A stretch of 64,000 nt of DNA, from NCBI RefSeq assembly GCF_004353915.1, contig NZ_SMRP01000002.1, positions 84,564-148,563 on the forward strand. The letters are read 5' to 3'. The stretch's first letter is position 1; each line of letters starts with the position of its first letter. Both the position numbers and the translations under genes were made by a program. This document shows, piece after piece, positions 1 through 6,710 of this stretch. The notes beneath the pieces were generated by a model that saw only the letters and a program-made list of their open reading frames with translations, ran no database searches and was not told the origin of the DNA. The DNA is from Paraburkholderia silviterrae (GTDB lineage Bacteria; Pseudomonadota; Gammaproteobacteria; Burkholderiales; Burkholderiaceae).

Positions 1-83
1 TGGCGGCGCCATTCGATGCCATGGTGAACTGGCTGGACGATCGGCTGAAGGAAGCGCACGCGGTGATGTCGATCGAGGGCTAA
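1..83 (+). CDS. C-terminal end of an unidentified protein (partial)
   Basis: The reading frame is open from the window edge to a TAA at 81-83 and encodes about 26 residues ending DDRLKEAHAVMSIEG. Too little remains to name a family. The amphipathic, charged tail is protein-like, so this is probably the real 3' end of a gene that begins outside the window. It lies in the accessory stretch left of tRNA-Ser. Confidence 0.45.
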   Translation, partial: AAPFDAMVNWLDDRLKEAHAVMSIEG

Positions 84-224
84 CCTGTGAACATCAAAGC
101 GTCGCCGTGTGAGGATCGCCAGCGGTCCCCTCGCGTGCGCGCGATCTGCCACATTCGCCACCCGAAAAAGGTGTTAGCCTGAACACCGGGCAGCCCGGAT
201 GAAAAGCGCTCACTGGAGGCTATC

Positions 225-455
225 GTGCAAGTACCGGCCAATGTTCTGTATGCATGCCACCTGCCGCCAGGCACGCCGAACCCGCGACCGGTCGGCAGCG
301 TGGAAGAGCTCTTGCCCGGCGAATTGATGGTGGTCGACTCACCGATGCTGTTCGCCCATCGCCGGCCGCCAAATGAACGGGATCTGTTCATCGCCGAGTG
401 CCTGGCGAGTGCCCCCGAGCTTAGCCTTACAGCACTGGAATGCTGGGGAGCGTAA
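225..455 (+). CDS. small hypothetical protein (76 aa)
   Basis: GTG start preceded by a good GGAGG ribosome binding site about 7 bases upstream. The product has ordinary amino-acid composition, is soluble, and shows no signal peptide or membrane segment. I recognise no domain. A longer frame on the opposite strand lacks a ribosome binding site and has arginine/serine-rich, shadow-like composition, so this strand is preferred. It could be a fragment of a larger island gene. Confidence 0.4.
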   Translation: MQVPANVLYACHLPPGTPNPRPVGSVEELLPGELMVVDSPMLFAHRRPPNERDLFIAECLASAPELSLTALECWGA

Positions 456-810
456 TCGTCGCTGGCGCGTGCCATGCGGAGACGGCTTCCGCCGGAGTGT
501 GAACAGTGGTGGCGCTTGCAGGCATGTTCAAGACACATACCCACCATACAACCCGCCAAAAAGGCATAAGCGTTTGGGTCGTCCAGAATCAAGACTAGGT
601 GGCCAATTGGATGTCGAAGTAAGGGAGAAGCATCTTCGCAGACGCCCGATTTGCTCTCACCCGGCTAATCGCCTGCAGCACGGATGCAACGCGTGCAATC
701 CGGCAACACTCGGTCTCCCTCGGGCATCTCAAAAATTGTGTCATGGGACACCTCCTTCGAGTTTGCCTTCGACATGCCAAAGATGGAGACAAGGAATCCG
801 ATTTCAAGAG

Positions 811-905
811 GCGTATATTTCGACTCGGCACCGGATTCATCACGCTGTGTGGGCAGCACGGCGAAAAGCTCCCACCGTTGGAGTGACCTCGCGATGTGTA
901 GTGTG
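811..905 (+). pseudogene. degenerate copy of the 3' end of the gene at 3576-4205
   Basis: Bases 811-854 match 4099-4142 at 38 of 44 positions, and 883-905 match 4202-4224 at 21 of 23. The gap between the two blocks is about 31 bases shorter here. In one frame both copies encode GVYFD-x-APDSS. The second block crosses the stop codon of the intact gene, so the duplicated unit includes 3' flanking DNA. Nothing intact is left of the gene body between 456 and 810. I read this as the eroded remnant of a second gene copy or of a repeated island end. Confidence 0.6.
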
Positions 906-938
906 AGAACCGCCAAGCGTCACGACGCAACGAGATTG

Positions 939-1934
939 CTATTTGCCAGTCGCACGTTTGAAACCAATTGTTGCCAGGTGTTCGTCTAGATTTTGTCTCG
1001 TCGTTGCGCTCACCGCCCAGTCTGGGATTTTTCGAGCTAGATCCATCCTGACGACCCCGACAGTGTGGCCCCAGGGGGCCTGAAACTCATCGTCCGTAGG
1101 GCATGCGGAGTTGGTTTGATCGCCACCACCGTTAAGGAGCTTCAGAAACGTGACGACGTTTCTGATTGAAGCGCTGAGGAGAACCAGCAGTAAAGATGTC
1201 TGCTCGGCGCTCCAGTTGACGTAGTGGCGCCGAGGGATGAAGCTCCGGTTGGATTTCGCTGTGCCGCCTATGCGCTCGATGAGCAGATACCGCGAACCGT
1301 ACTTGCTTCCTCCCAAGTCAAACTTGGTGGTTGGTGCTCCTACCTGCTCATTGGCGGCCACGTCCATAGACAGTTGAAATCCGCCAGCATGCACGCGAAA
1401 GCCGTGTTTGAGGCTGTTGTACTCGTCAATGTTCTCGCGCCTGAGAAACAGTAGTGCGCTGCGCGCCCACAGGTCCGCGAAGCCGCTGATGACACGCGCA
1501 CGCTCGGGCTCGCTTACGTCCATCCTGCCGTGCACCACCGCCGAAATCGTTTCCCACGTTACCGGCGCCCCTTGCACGACATTCGGCGAACTGAACCTGT
1601 TCTCGGATATCTGCTCAACCAGCGTTCGCAGTGTTGGGGTACTGCACTGCGCCAACCATCCATACACGCAAGTCGGTGCCTGAACCAGCGCTCCGACAAG
1701 CGAAAAGAAAGTCTCCAACGCATGGTGATAGGTAGACCGAAGCGCGGTTGCCGCGCGGCGATCTTCTTCGGCAGACGCCTCTGTTGAGCGCATGCGCTCA
1801 GCCACAAAGCTGAAATAGGCCGGGTCAATCCCGTTCAAGAACTCCAGGTTGTTATTGTCTTCAGGGTGTTCCCACACGCAGTACGGTTCGTCCAACACCG
1901 CAAACACGTGACTCTTCATCGGGCTGTCGCTCAT
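939..1934 (-). CDS. hypothetical protein (331 aa)
   Basis: A long frame with balanced composition beginning MSDSPMKSHVFAV. An upstream TTG would add 13 residues, but the ATG at 1934 is preferred because an AGGCG lies roughly 10 bases before it. The protein looks soluble and mainly helical, with a hydrophobic stretch SLLLVLLSASIRNVV near residue 260 that may be a helix core rather than a membrane span. I recognise no catalytic motif or family. It sits alone in the accessory region with no neighbour close enough to form an operon. Confidence 0.65.
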   Translation of the reverse strand: MSDSPMKSHVFAVLDEPYCVWEHPEDNNNLEFLNGIDPAYFSFVAERMRSTEASAEEDRRAATALRSTYHHALETFFSLVGALVQAPTCVYGWLAQCSTPTLRTLVEQISENRFSSPNVVQGAPVTWETISAVVHGRMDVSEPERARVISGFADLWARSALLFLRRENIDEYNSLKHGFRVHAGGFQLSMDVAANEQVGAPTTKFDLGGSKYGSRYLLIERIGGTAKSNRSFIPRRHYVNWSAEQTSLLLVLLSASIRNVVTFLKLLNGGGDQTNSACPTDDEFQAPWGHTVGVVRMDLARKIPDWAVSATTRQNLDEHLATIGFKRATGK

Positions 1935-2184
1935 GGGTATCGTTTCGCCTGGTAGCCTGCTCTCGTTCAGCAAATTGCGTCACGACCATCGTACTACGGT
2001 CTACCGGCAATCCAGGCGCTTCGCTTACTGGCCGGGTCTCAACGTAGCCTGCCTGGCGCTATGTGCGGCGACAACGGACTCGATCACGTGCATTCAGGCG
2101 TAGTACAACTGGCGCTGAGCGAGTAACACGCCGAAGTACAGGCCCAACTGCGTACGGGCGGCAAGCGCCGACAATTTGCGTGCG

Positions 2185-2478
2185 TCAAGCAACGGGCAAT
2201 TTGTCCCGGCGAGGGTAGTACAGCACGGCCGCGACGATCAGGCCAACAATGAGAGTCATTGCGCCCATATAGCGGGTGTCGTGTTCCAGGCGAGCGTAGG
2301 GGTTCTGGGTGGCGCCCTTGTAGAGCAGCATGATTGCTAGTACGCAGTAGCCAACAAGCCACCGACGTACAGCTTTGCTAAGCGCTATCTTGAAGGTGGC
2401 CGCCGCCAGGGCAAACAGAATGGCAAACGGTGCAGCGATCCCAACGAGTACGCCGAAGTCGAAAATGAACGCGTCCAT
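2185..2478 (-). CDS. small inner-membrane protein (97 aa)
   Basis: The ATG at 2478 follows an AGGGG ribosome binding site. Three hydrophobic segments are visible, at about residues 8-30 (VLVGIAAPFAILFALAAA), 40-53 (WLVGYCVLAIMLLY) and 70-87 (GAMTLIVGLIVAAVLYY), with a short basic tail. No recognised domain. Its 5' end faces the array of alternating CG tracts that starts 33 bases upstream, so its promoter must lie within or before that array. Confidence 0.65.
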   Translation of the reverse strand: MDAFIFDFGVLVGIAAPFAILFALAAATFKIALSKAVRRWLVGYCVLAIMLLYKGATQNPYARLEHDTRYMGAMTLIVGLIVAAVLYYPRRDKLPVA

Positions 2479-2510
2479 GTTTTCCCCTGTTCAGGTCTTT
2501 TGTTCCTTCG

Positions 2511-2942
2511 TACGCGCGCGTGCGCGAAGATGCGACAAATGTTGCGCACGATTTGCCGCCGCTGCCCTCGCGCGCGCGCGTGCGCGCCCCAAATCGAGAA
2601 CGATAAAAAGTTTACATCGATGCAAGAGGGGGTTGGGCCATATCGCTTGCCAGTCTGCGTGCCATCACACATGCAGGCTTCAGCCATAGGATGCCGAATC
2701 GCTGCCTCGCGCGCGCACGCGCGTGAGTGTAGAGAATCGCGGCAACTAAAACAGGGTCTGTGAACAGCGCAAGCGACGATACGTCGTTGCGACGCCCATC
2801 GATGCCCTCGCGCGCACGCGCGTAGCTGCGAAGAATCGGGCACCATGGCTTACGGCGCTGCCTCGCGCGTGTGCGCGCGAGGTTGATGTGAATCGGGCGC
2901 CCTGACTTGCCGCCGTCTCGCGCGTGCGCGCGTGCGCGCGTA
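2511..2942. repeat. six alternating CG tracts spaced by about 55 bp or more
   Basis: Six tracts of alternating purine-pyrimidine DNA, 16-26 bp each, usually opening with CTCGCGCG, begin at 2511, 2567, 2706, 2807, 2862 and 2917. Spacings are about 55, 139, 101, 55 and 55 bp. The DNA between tracts is partly conserved: a motif like GTAGCTGNGA and AAGAATCGGGC recurs after the tracts at 2706, 2807 and 2862. Such tracts are prone to Z-DNA and to hairpins. The repeats vary too much for CRISPR and there are no cas genes. No gene overlaps the array convincingly. Confidence 0.7.
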
Positions 2943-3263
2943 GCTGTGACGTTTGCGACCGCCAAAATCAGGCATGTCACTGTAACAGTGCAGCTACTGT
3001 CACAGGCTTTTCCGGCTGAAAGCCCCGTTCTGCCTGACTCGCGTGCGTCAGTGTGTGAACACATTCCGGGGTGAGCACGGCTATTGAACGACGCCATTGC
3101 CGCAGTTGAAATGACCGCCAAGCCACACGATGCAGATTTGATGTGACCACCGGTCCCACACGATCGGGGCGGTAGCGTTGTGTTCAGGGTAATCTAGTAT
3201 GCCGGACGCCCGGATGACCGGGCCGCAGCGAGGGTGTTGACACTACCGGAGCAGTCAAAAACC
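2943..3263. other. intergenic region with two dyads
   Basis: No gene seen. There is a perfect dyad CACTGT-A-ACAGTG at 2978-2990 followed by a further CTACTGTCACAG, and a 6-bp hairpin GGCTTT/AAAGCC at 3005-3024. They could be an operator pair or remains of an attachment region. There is no T-run, so they do not look like an intrinsic terminator. Confidence 0.4.
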
Positions 3264-3506
3264 ATGGACGACTACCTAACGGCCGATGAGCTTGTGTCGC
3301 TGACGGGTTACAAGCGGCGTGCCGACCAGATGCGCTGGTTGTCGGAACGCAGCTGGATCTTCGAGATTGCCCGCGGCGGTAGACCCGTGGTTCTGCGTGC
3401 GTACCGTGACGCGAAGTTGACGGGGAGTCTGGCTGGTGTTCAGTCCATCGTTAAGAAACATAACTTCGAAGCGCTGAGTTTGGCCACTACAAGCAAGCGT
3501 CGATGA
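3264..3506 (+). CDS. DUF4224 domain protein, prophage/island type
   Basis: 80 residues from the ATG at 3264; a GTG 30 bases upstream is possible but has no better ribosome binding site. The core LTADELVSLTGYKRRADQM-RWL-GGRPVVLRAY fits the DUF4224 pattern (a small helical DNA-binding-like domain). In known prophages and islands such genes commonly sit beside a tyrosine recombinase that targets a tRNA. Here tRNA-Ser lies 1.7 kb away, but no recombinase gene is present between them. That suggests an island end that lost its integrase. Confidence 0.7.
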   Translation: MDDYLTADELVSLTGYKRRADQMRWLSERSWIFEIARGGRPVVLRAYRDAKLTGSLAGVQSIVKKHNFEALSLATTSKRR

Positions 3507-3575
3507 TGTCGGCGAGTGTCAAGCCGCGCACCGTTTACAGCGGTGATGATTCTGGCCTTCAGCCAAAGGAATCAG

Positions 3576-4205
3576 ATGACTGCCGATCCAATTGCGACGG
3601 GCGTCTCCGTGCTTGCACTAGCCGTCTCAGCGGTGACTGCCTGGTTGACACTCTTCCACCGAGGAACGGTGAAGATGACCCGGCCAACCCAAATATTCTT
3701 TGGTGCAGATAGCTCGCGCTGGGGCGACCATACGCCGACTCCAAAAATCTATCTTCGCGCGCTGCTGTTCGCCACTTCCAAGCGTGGCCGCGTAGTCGAG
3801 AACATGCATGTAGTGATCGCTCGCGATGGTGAGCACCAGAGTACGTTCAACATCTGGGTCTATGGCGAGATGGGAAAGCTGGTTCGGGGCAGCGGCCTGT
3901 TTGTAGGGGAGACAGGCGTAGAAGCCAATCATCACTTTCTGGTGGCACCCGATTCGAGTGCCTTCAGGTTTGGCGCAGGCCGCTATCAAGTTGAGGTGTT
4001 CGCCCATGTGCTGGGCGACAGGCAACAAAAACTCTTGTTCACTGACGTGCTGGAACTCGCACCACACATCGCACGAGAAATGCAGGAAGCTGACTCGGGC
4101 GTATATTTCGACTGGGCACCTGATTCGTCACACTATGTGGCCCACGTCGAACGGCGATCGCCAATATCCGCGGTGCATCGACAGGGCGAAAATCGGCCCG
4201 CGTGA
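3576..4205 (+). CDS. membrane-anchored hypothetical protein (209 aa)
   Basis: Start at the ATG of MTADPIATG, which has AAGGA just upstream. Residues 5-24 form a single hydrophobic anchor (GVSVLALAVSAVTAWLTLF), followed by a soluble domain with short beta-strand-like segments and no cysteine motif. This fits a type II anchored protein with a beta-rich domain. Function unknown. The DNA encoding its last 36 residues plus the 3' flank recurs in degenerate form at 811-905. It follows the DUF4224 gene on the same strand with a 69-base gap. Confidence 0.65.
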   Translation: MTADPIATGVSVLALAVSAVTAWLTLFHRGTVKMTRPTQIFFGADSSRWGDHTPTPKIYLRALLFATSKRGRVVENMHVVIARDGEHQSTFNIWVYGEMGKLVRGSGLFVGETGVEANHHFLVAPDSSAFRFGAGRYQVEVFAHVLGDRQQKLLFTDVLELAPHIAREMQEADSGVYFDWAPDSSHYVAHVERRSPISAVHRQGENRPA

Positions 4206-4298
4206 CCACGCGATGCGTAGTGTGGATGCCGCAAAGCGTGAAGAACTCGGCGCCCTCGGCGCACGCCGAAGGCTTCTGGGGGATTGCCGAACTAGCCT

Positions 4299-5045
4299 TT
4301 ATTCTTGGGTGCCGGCGGCGGAGGAGGTGGGGCGATGTTCTTCGGCGGCTGGTACCCGCCTCCCACCTTGTTGGTCGGTTGATACCCCTTTTGCACCGTT
4401 GGTTGATACCCTTCGTTCGCGATTCCCCGCGTCGGCTTGCCGTTGTTCGTCGTCATCGTATAGCCCTATGAACTCAATCGTTTCAATGTTCGCGCCAGAG
4501 ATCATCATACCGCGCGAACGCGTGTGTTTCTCTTTGAAACCTTGCTCGTCGTCGATGTCCCACACTGTCTCAATAAAGATTTGCTCTTCATACGGGTGGC
4601 TAGAGGCAAACGACTCACCTCCGTAAAAGCCGCCAATTCTGCGACCGGAATTGAGTGTAACGATAACGTAGGCTTGTTCTCGACGGCTGAAAACGAAGTC
4701 CCAAGGCTTTCCAACAGGGTGCGGTAGCCATCGCGCGACCGAGCGAAGGCGGCGTGCCGCAAAGAGCGCGACCGCCGCGATAGCGGGTGCGATAAACAGA
4801 AGTGCCACGCAAAACACCCCGAACCACACCGGATGAAATGCAGCGAGTTGTACCTCGCGGACCCATAGGATTGCCCAAGAGAATGCGGCATAGGTCAAGC
4901 AACTGAACGCGAGGGCGTCGACCAAAGCCTTCGAGGCGTCTAATCGCTCGCTCGACGTGAGCACGCTATAGACTTTCATGGCCACGAAGCCCGGGATAAG
5001 AAAGACAACTGCGAGAAGGAGTTTGTCGACGCTCGTGATGTCCAT
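4299..5045 (-). CDS. DUF6338-like membrane protein, C-terminus probably frameshifted
   Basis: Beginning MDITSVDKLLLAVVFLIPGFVAMKVY, it has membrane segments at about residues 7-27, 40-62 and 70-95, then a soluble domain with GGFYGGESFASSHP and an acidic stretch. This matches my recollection of DUF6338 proteins. The last ~45 residues in this frame are arginine-rich and shadow-like. The neighbouring frame of the same DNA encodes EGYQPT, KGYQPTNK, GGGYQPPKN and a proline run ending at a TAG at 4292-4294. A one-base indel between about 4400 and 4460 would join the two. The true protein should therefore end at 4292, unless the change is genuine. Confidence 0.65.
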   Translation of the reverse strand: MDITSVDKLLLAVVFLIPGFVAMKVYSVLTSSERLDASKALVDALAFSCLTYAAFSWAILWVREVQLAAFHPVWFGVFCVALLFIAPAIAAVALFAARRLRSVARWLPHPVGKPWDFVFSRREQAYVIVTLNSGRRIGGFYGGESFASSHPYEEQIFIETVWDIDDEQGFKEKHTRSRGMMISGANIETIEFIGLYDDDEQRQADAGNRERRVSTNGAKGVSTDQQGGRRVPAAEEHRPTSSAAGTQE

Positions 5046-5125
5046 ATGCTCTTAACGGGCTTATTGTTTGGGACTTCTGCGACAGCGGAACCGCTTTCCC
5101 CGGTTTGGCGGGCTGTTTGGCGGGT

Positions 5126-5154
5126 AGAAAAGAAAAACGGGCCGAGAGGCCCGT
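5126..5154 (-). terminator. intrinsic terminator of tRNA-Ser
   Basis: On the minus strand a perfect 7-bp stem, ACGGGCC-TCTC-GGCCCGT (5137-5154), is followed by TTTTCTTTTC. It begins 15 bases after the tRNA 3' end, the usual place for a tRNA transcription terminator. Confidence 0.85.
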
Positions 5155-5168
5155 ATTCATTGGTGTCC

Positions 5169-5259
5169 TGGCGGAGAGAGGGGGATTCGAACCCCCGATA
5201 GGCTATTAACCTATACACGCTTTCCAGGCGTGCGACTTAAACCGCTCATCCATCTCTCC
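5169..5259 (-). tRNA. tRNA-Ser (anticodon GGA)
   Basis: Reading the minus strand: acceptor stem GGAGAGA pairing with CTCTCC, D arm with GAGCGGTTTAAGTC, anticodon stem CACGC/GCGTG around the loop CTGGAAA (anticodon GGA, reads UCC), a long variable arm typical of tRNA-Ser, T arm GGGGGTTCGAATCCCCC, and an encoded 3' CCA. Length 91 including CCA. Serine tRNAs are frequent island integration sites, and the accessory DNA lies on the 3' side of this one. Confidence 0.95.
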
Positions 5260-5271
5260 GGCGGGACGCGA

Positions 5272-5318
5272 ATTATAGCAGACTCTTGGCGGCGTGGGAG
5301 AGGGCGTCAAGAGTCTGC
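5272..5318 (-). promoter_or_regulatory. tRNA-Ser promoter region with an 11-bp perfect inverted repeat
   Basis: A perfect -10 box TATAAT (minus strand, 5272-5277) lies 12 bases before the tRNA 5' end. Immediately upstream GCAGACTCTTG (5278-5288) and CAAGAGTCTGC (5308-5318) form a perfect inverted repeat with a 19-bp spacer covering the expected -35 zone. No good -35 hexamer is visible at 17 bp. The dyad could be a regulator site or a scar of rearrangement. Confidence 0.6.
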
Positions 5319-5589
5319 CTCTGCATCGACCATGCGGTCCAGTGCCGCATGCGTTTCCGGGCCGCCGTAGCCGCGTATCGCGCCGGGGTCATCCATCCCC
5401 GGATCCGTGCCACCCGCGCCCCGCCAAGCCCCCTGCAAAGCATCGAAGAATTGCTTCGTTCACCGCTCGGCGGGCATTCCGTATCGTTGCCGTCTGATCT
5501 TGCCGATTGGCTTCCAGCAAGCCGCCATCGCAAGACAGCCCCCCATCGGCAACCGATAACCCAAAACACAAACGCTACGGAACCCGCAC
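5319..5589. other. gene-free stretch upstream of the porin remnant
   Basis: No convincing gene. Short frames on both strands lack ribosome binding sites and have erratic composition. A 29-residue minus-strand frame ending at 5308 (MDDPGAIRGYGGPETHAAL) has a protein-like look but no supporting signal. The stretch probably contains decayed DNA from whatever removed the front of the porin gene. Confidence 0.4.
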
Positions 5590-5898
5590 ATGCAACGCCT
5601 CTCGGCCTTCGTGAACTATCAGGTCACCTCCGCGTTGCGTGCGGGCGTGGGCTACAACTACACGTCGCTCACGGGGCCGGCCTCGGCGCACTACAACCAG
5701 GTGAACGTGGGCGGCGACTACGCGCTCTCGAAGAGCACGGAGCTTTATGCACTGGCCGGCTGGCAGCAGGCCAGTGGCCACACGCTCAATGCGATAGGTG
5801 CTGCCGTGGATGCGCAGGCGTCGATCGGCGACTTCGGCGTGAATTCGGGCACGGATACGCAGGCGCTTGCCGTGGTCGGCATCCGTCACAAGTTCTGA
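5590..5898 (+). pseudogene. C-terminal remnant of an outer-membrane porin
   Basis: About 100 residues matching the last quarter of Burkholderiales general porins (normally about 370 aa): alternating amphipathic beta strands, SKSTELYALAGWQQASG, and the terminal VVGIRHKF whose final Phe is the outer-membrane assembly signal. There is no signal peptide, no start with a ribosome binding site, and no N-terminal three quarters. The stop is intact and no internal stop is present, so the truncation may be recent. Compare the complete porin at 17499-18719, which ends GIRHNF. Confidence 0.8.
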
Positions 5899-5904
5899 GC
5901 GGAC

Positions 5905-5931
5905 GGCGCGCGCGATTGGGCCGCGCGCGCC
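5905..5931. terminator. 9-bp GC hairpin between porin remnant and HIT gene
   Basis: GGCGCGCGC (5905-5913) pairs perfectly with GCGCGCGCC (5923-5931) across a 9-base loop, just after the porin stop and before the 3' end of the converging HIT gene. It has no T-run, so it may be a Rho-independent-like hairpin of low strength or simply a transcript-end stabiliser. Confidence 0.45.
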
Positions 5932-5987
5932 ACACGGGGCAAATGCGTGGCCAGGTGCGTGACCCGATGCGTGACTTGCCGCGTGGC

Positions 5988-6404
5988 TTACAGCGCCGCG
6001 CGGATGCGCTGAGCGGTCGCTTCAAGCTCGGCCTTGTCGGCCATGTCGCGCGCGTGCAGGCGCAACTCTTCGCCCTTGCGGCGCGGGATGAGGTGGAAAT
6101 GCACGTGCGGCACGGTTTGCCCCGCCGCTGCGCCGTTGAACTGCGCGATCAGGAGCCCATCGGGCTCGAGCGCCTTGCGCACGGCGATGGCCAATTTCTG
6201 CACCATCGCCATTGCGGCGGACACCGCTTCGGGCGAGAGCTCGTAAATCTCTTCAGCCGGCTCCTTCGGCAGCACCAGCACGTGGCCTTCGGATTGCGGC
6301 ATCACGTCCATGATCGCGAGCGCCGCGTCGTTCTCGCACAGCTTGATGGAGGGGATTTCGCCGCGCAGGAGTTTCGCGAAGATGTTGTTGTCGTCGTAAG
6401 CCAT
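5988..6404 (-). CDS. HIT family nucleotide hydrolase
   Basis: 138 residues from an ATG preceded by GAGGA. The HIT-domain active site HVHFHLI (residues 100-106, histidines 100, 102, 104) is intact, and the N-terminal NIFAKLLRGEIPS is typical of the Hint/HinT branch. These cytosolic enzymes hydrolyse purine nucleoside phosphoramidates and adenylated intermediates using the middle histidine region. Length is normal. The gene stands alone, converging on the porin remnant. Confidence 0.9.
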   Translation of the reverse strand: MAYDDNNIFAKLLRGEIPSIKLCENDAALAIMDVMPQSEGHVLVLPKEPAEEIYELSPEAVSAAMAMVQKLAIAVRKALEPDGLLIAQFNGAAAGQTVPHVHFHLIPRRKGEELRLHARDMADKAELEATAQRIRAAL

Positions 6405-6710
6405 GGGTTCCTCGGTAGTGTCTCGGGCGCGGCGTATGCTCGCCGCGCGGATCAAGCAGGCGGCGCCCCGCACGGAGCGCCGGGCGCCGCTACGCTGCGC
6501 CGCCATGCGCGGGCAGGTGAGTGCCGTGCTGCGGGCTGGCTGCCCCGGGCGGGCCGCCCTATGGGTCCGCCCGCCTTGCAATGCGGTGCGCAGCGCCGAT
6601 TATCGCCCACGCCGGGAGGCTGTCGGGCTTCCTGCAGTTTTTTTGAAGTGGGTGCATCATAATGTTTCTCGCAGCGAGCGCGATGACGAACGTCTTGATA
6701 CGGAGGGCGT
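6405..6710. other. intergenic region between HIT gene and cfa
   Basis: No gene seen. This 306-base divergent region must hold both promoters. A hairpin GGCGGGC/GCCCGCC lies at 6548-6575. CATAAT at 6658-6663 is a possible -10 box for cfa, though no convincing -35 stands 17 bp upstream. Confidence 0.4.

Noticed and set aside
2511..2942. CRISPR-like array of short repeats with spacers
   Set aside because: The repeats vary in length and sequence, are simple CG alternations, the linkers resemble one another, spacing is irregular, and there are no cas genes.
1..5168. Direct-repeat attachment site matching the tRNA-Ser 3' end
   Set aside because: No second copy of the T-arm/acceptor sequence was found in the window; TGGCGGCG at position 1 matches only the first few bases.
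5308..5394. 29-residue minus-strand frame upstream of tRNA-Ser
   Set aside because: Protein-like wording but no ribosome binding site or homologue that I can name; ends inside the inverted repeat.
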